A DNA stretch of 32,474 nucleotides from JBEVNX01 sp040507895. GTDB lineage: Bacteria; Desulfobacterota; Binatia; JACPRU01. Shown here piece after piece: positions 31,677 to 32,474 of this stretch (position 1 is its first letter; each line of letters opens with the position of its first letter). The notes beneath the pieces were generated by a model. That model searched no databases. It was given only the letters and a program-made list of their open reading frames with translations, and had not been told where the DNA came from. The translations under genes were made by a program, and so were the position numbers. The stretch is from positions 1 to 32,474 of the forward strand of contig JBEVNX010000076.1 of the NCBI GenBank assembly GCA_040507895.1, given 5' to 3'.

Positions 31677-32474
31677 TCAGCGCGCCCGCTTCCAGGGCGT
31701 GGTACCGGCGATCATCGATCGAAGCTGATCGGCCGAAATCGGGCGCCAGCGTACCACCGCGCCTCCCCACCGCTCGAGCGGCCGGCTCTCCGGATACACG
31801 GAGAGCGCCGTGGTCGCGTCGGGGAACACCTCGAGGCAGCGGTACTTCGCCTCGTACGCCGGGGTGGTGTACTCGTACGTGTCTCCTTTGACGAAGAACT
31901 CGCCGGCGGCGATGGGCGTGTAAACCATGAGAAATCCGTTCGTCGCCTGCAGCTCGGGAGGCGCGTTGCCCTTCTCGAAGAGCGTCAGCAGCACCGCGAA
32001 GCGGTGGCCCGTCGTCGGGATGCCGAGCGCGCTCGGCGAGCTCGGTGCAATCGGAGCTGGCGGCGTCGGCGGCGCGAGGACGCGCGGCTGGATGGCCGCC
32101 TGGGGCGCGGGGGCCTGCGTGGGCGCGGGCGGAACATAGGACGGCGGCGCGGGAATGGCGATGGCGGGCGCTTGCTCTCCGCCCGCCGGCGGGGTGGCCA
32201 CTGCCCACGACGGCGCGTCGAGCTGGTCCCGGCGCCGCGGCCCGGTCTTCTGCTGCTGGAGGTACCTCTTGAACCGGTCGCGCTGATCGACGGAGAACTC
32301 CTGTAGCTCGGCATCGTCGTGCACGACGCGCGGCGTCAGGAAGATCAGCAGCTCGACCTTCTCGCTGCTGTTGCCTGTTTGCTTGAACAGATACCCCAGC
32401 ACCGGAATGTTGCCGAGCCACGGCACCTGGGTCACGTCGTTGCGTATCGTTTCCTCGTAGATGCCGCCGATCAC
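31677..32474 (-). CDS. gspD: Secretin (GspD/PilQ family), C-terminal part with extra domain; runs off right edge
   Basis: Only the last 265 residues are in the window. The first 51 (VIGGIYEETIRNDVTQVPWLGNIPVLGYLF, then ELLIFLTPRVV) are the end of the secretin channel domain. Its wording is closer to PilQ than to textbook GspD, but position before gspE makes it the outer-membrane channel of this type II system. Next come a basic helix (RDRFKRYLQQQ), a Pro/Ala-rich linker (about 88-155), and an unrecognised folded-looking region (about 157-265: HRFAVLLTLFEKG, FLMVYTPIAAGEFFVKGDTYEY, YEAKYRCLEVFPDATT, RWGGAVVRWRPIS). Most secretins end soon after the first part or with a short pilotin-binding S-domain, so this tail is unusual. 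The N-domains, and any gspC, lie outside. Confidence 0.85.
   Translation of the reverse strand: MIGGIYEETIRNDVTQVPWLGNIPVLGYLFKQTGNSSEKVELLIFLTPRVVHDDAELQEFSVDQRDRFKRYLQQQKTGPRRRDQLDAPSWAVATPPAGGEQAPAIAIPAPPSYVPPAPTQAPAPQAAIQPRVLAPPTPPAPIAPSSPSALGIPTTGHRFAVLLTLFEKGNAPPELQATNGFLMVYTPIAAGEFFVKGDTYEYTTPAYEAKYRCLEVFPDATTALSVYPESRPLERWGGAVVRWRPISADQLRSMIAGTTPWKRAR

Overview
The window is GC-rich, densely packed chromosomal DNA made almost entirely of housekeeping and envelope genes. There are no insertion sequences, phage genes or CRISPR arrays. Several arrangements point to a Gram-negative bacterium of the deltaproteobacterial type in the broad sense (for example Desulfobacterota, Myxococcota or Binatota-like lineages): rpsF-rpsR-DUF2232-rplI, tRNA-Gln-prs-rplY-pth, yebC-ruvCAB-DUF2905, and a type II secretion cluster that ends in gspN. 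An lpxC domain, the secretin and lipoprotein signals show an outer membrane. The exact lineage cannot be fixed by eye.

Layout. At 1-147 (-) is the start of a lipoprotein, divergent from surE-pcm-nlpD-apt-fumC (245-4291, +), an overlapping cluster for repair and salvage, cell-wall control and the TCA cycle. Next come a small flavin/F420-type split-barrel protein (+), then on the minus strand a MaoC hydratase, a zinc-ribbon protein, tRNA-Arg(CCG) and an inositol-phosphatase (suhB-like). A near-consensus promoter at 6582-6610 drives tRNA-Gln(TTG), prs, rplY and pth. It is followed by the ribosomal-protein cluster rpsF-priB-like-rpsR-DUF2232-rplI. Facing it are murJ, a PPOX-family protein and a 55-residue membrane protein (-). 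A UbiA prenyltransferase (+), a decayed relic of a sensor kinase (15098-15291, -), and yebC-ruvC-ruvA-ruvB-DUF2905 follow.

The most striking locus is 18587-22061. A full-length NtrY-type membrane histidine kinase overlaps by 8 bp a gene whose product joins an intact NtrX-type receiver domain directly to a complete LpxC deacetylase, the committed enzyme of lipid A synthesis. The usual NtrX AAA+ and DNA-binding output is absent. I infer a two-component system whose output is an enzyme, so that lipopolysaccharide synthesis would be set by phosphorylation. A PilZ (c-di-GMP-type) protein with its own promoter follows.

From 22545 to the right edge (-) is a type II secretion operon in the order gspD-E-F-G-H-I-J-K-L-M-N, tightly coupled from gspH onward. 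Its secretin is cut by the window edge and carries an unusual Pro/Ala-rich linker and an extra C-terminal domain. Most junctions in the window are start/stop overlaps of the GTGA or ATGA type, so translational coupling is the rule.
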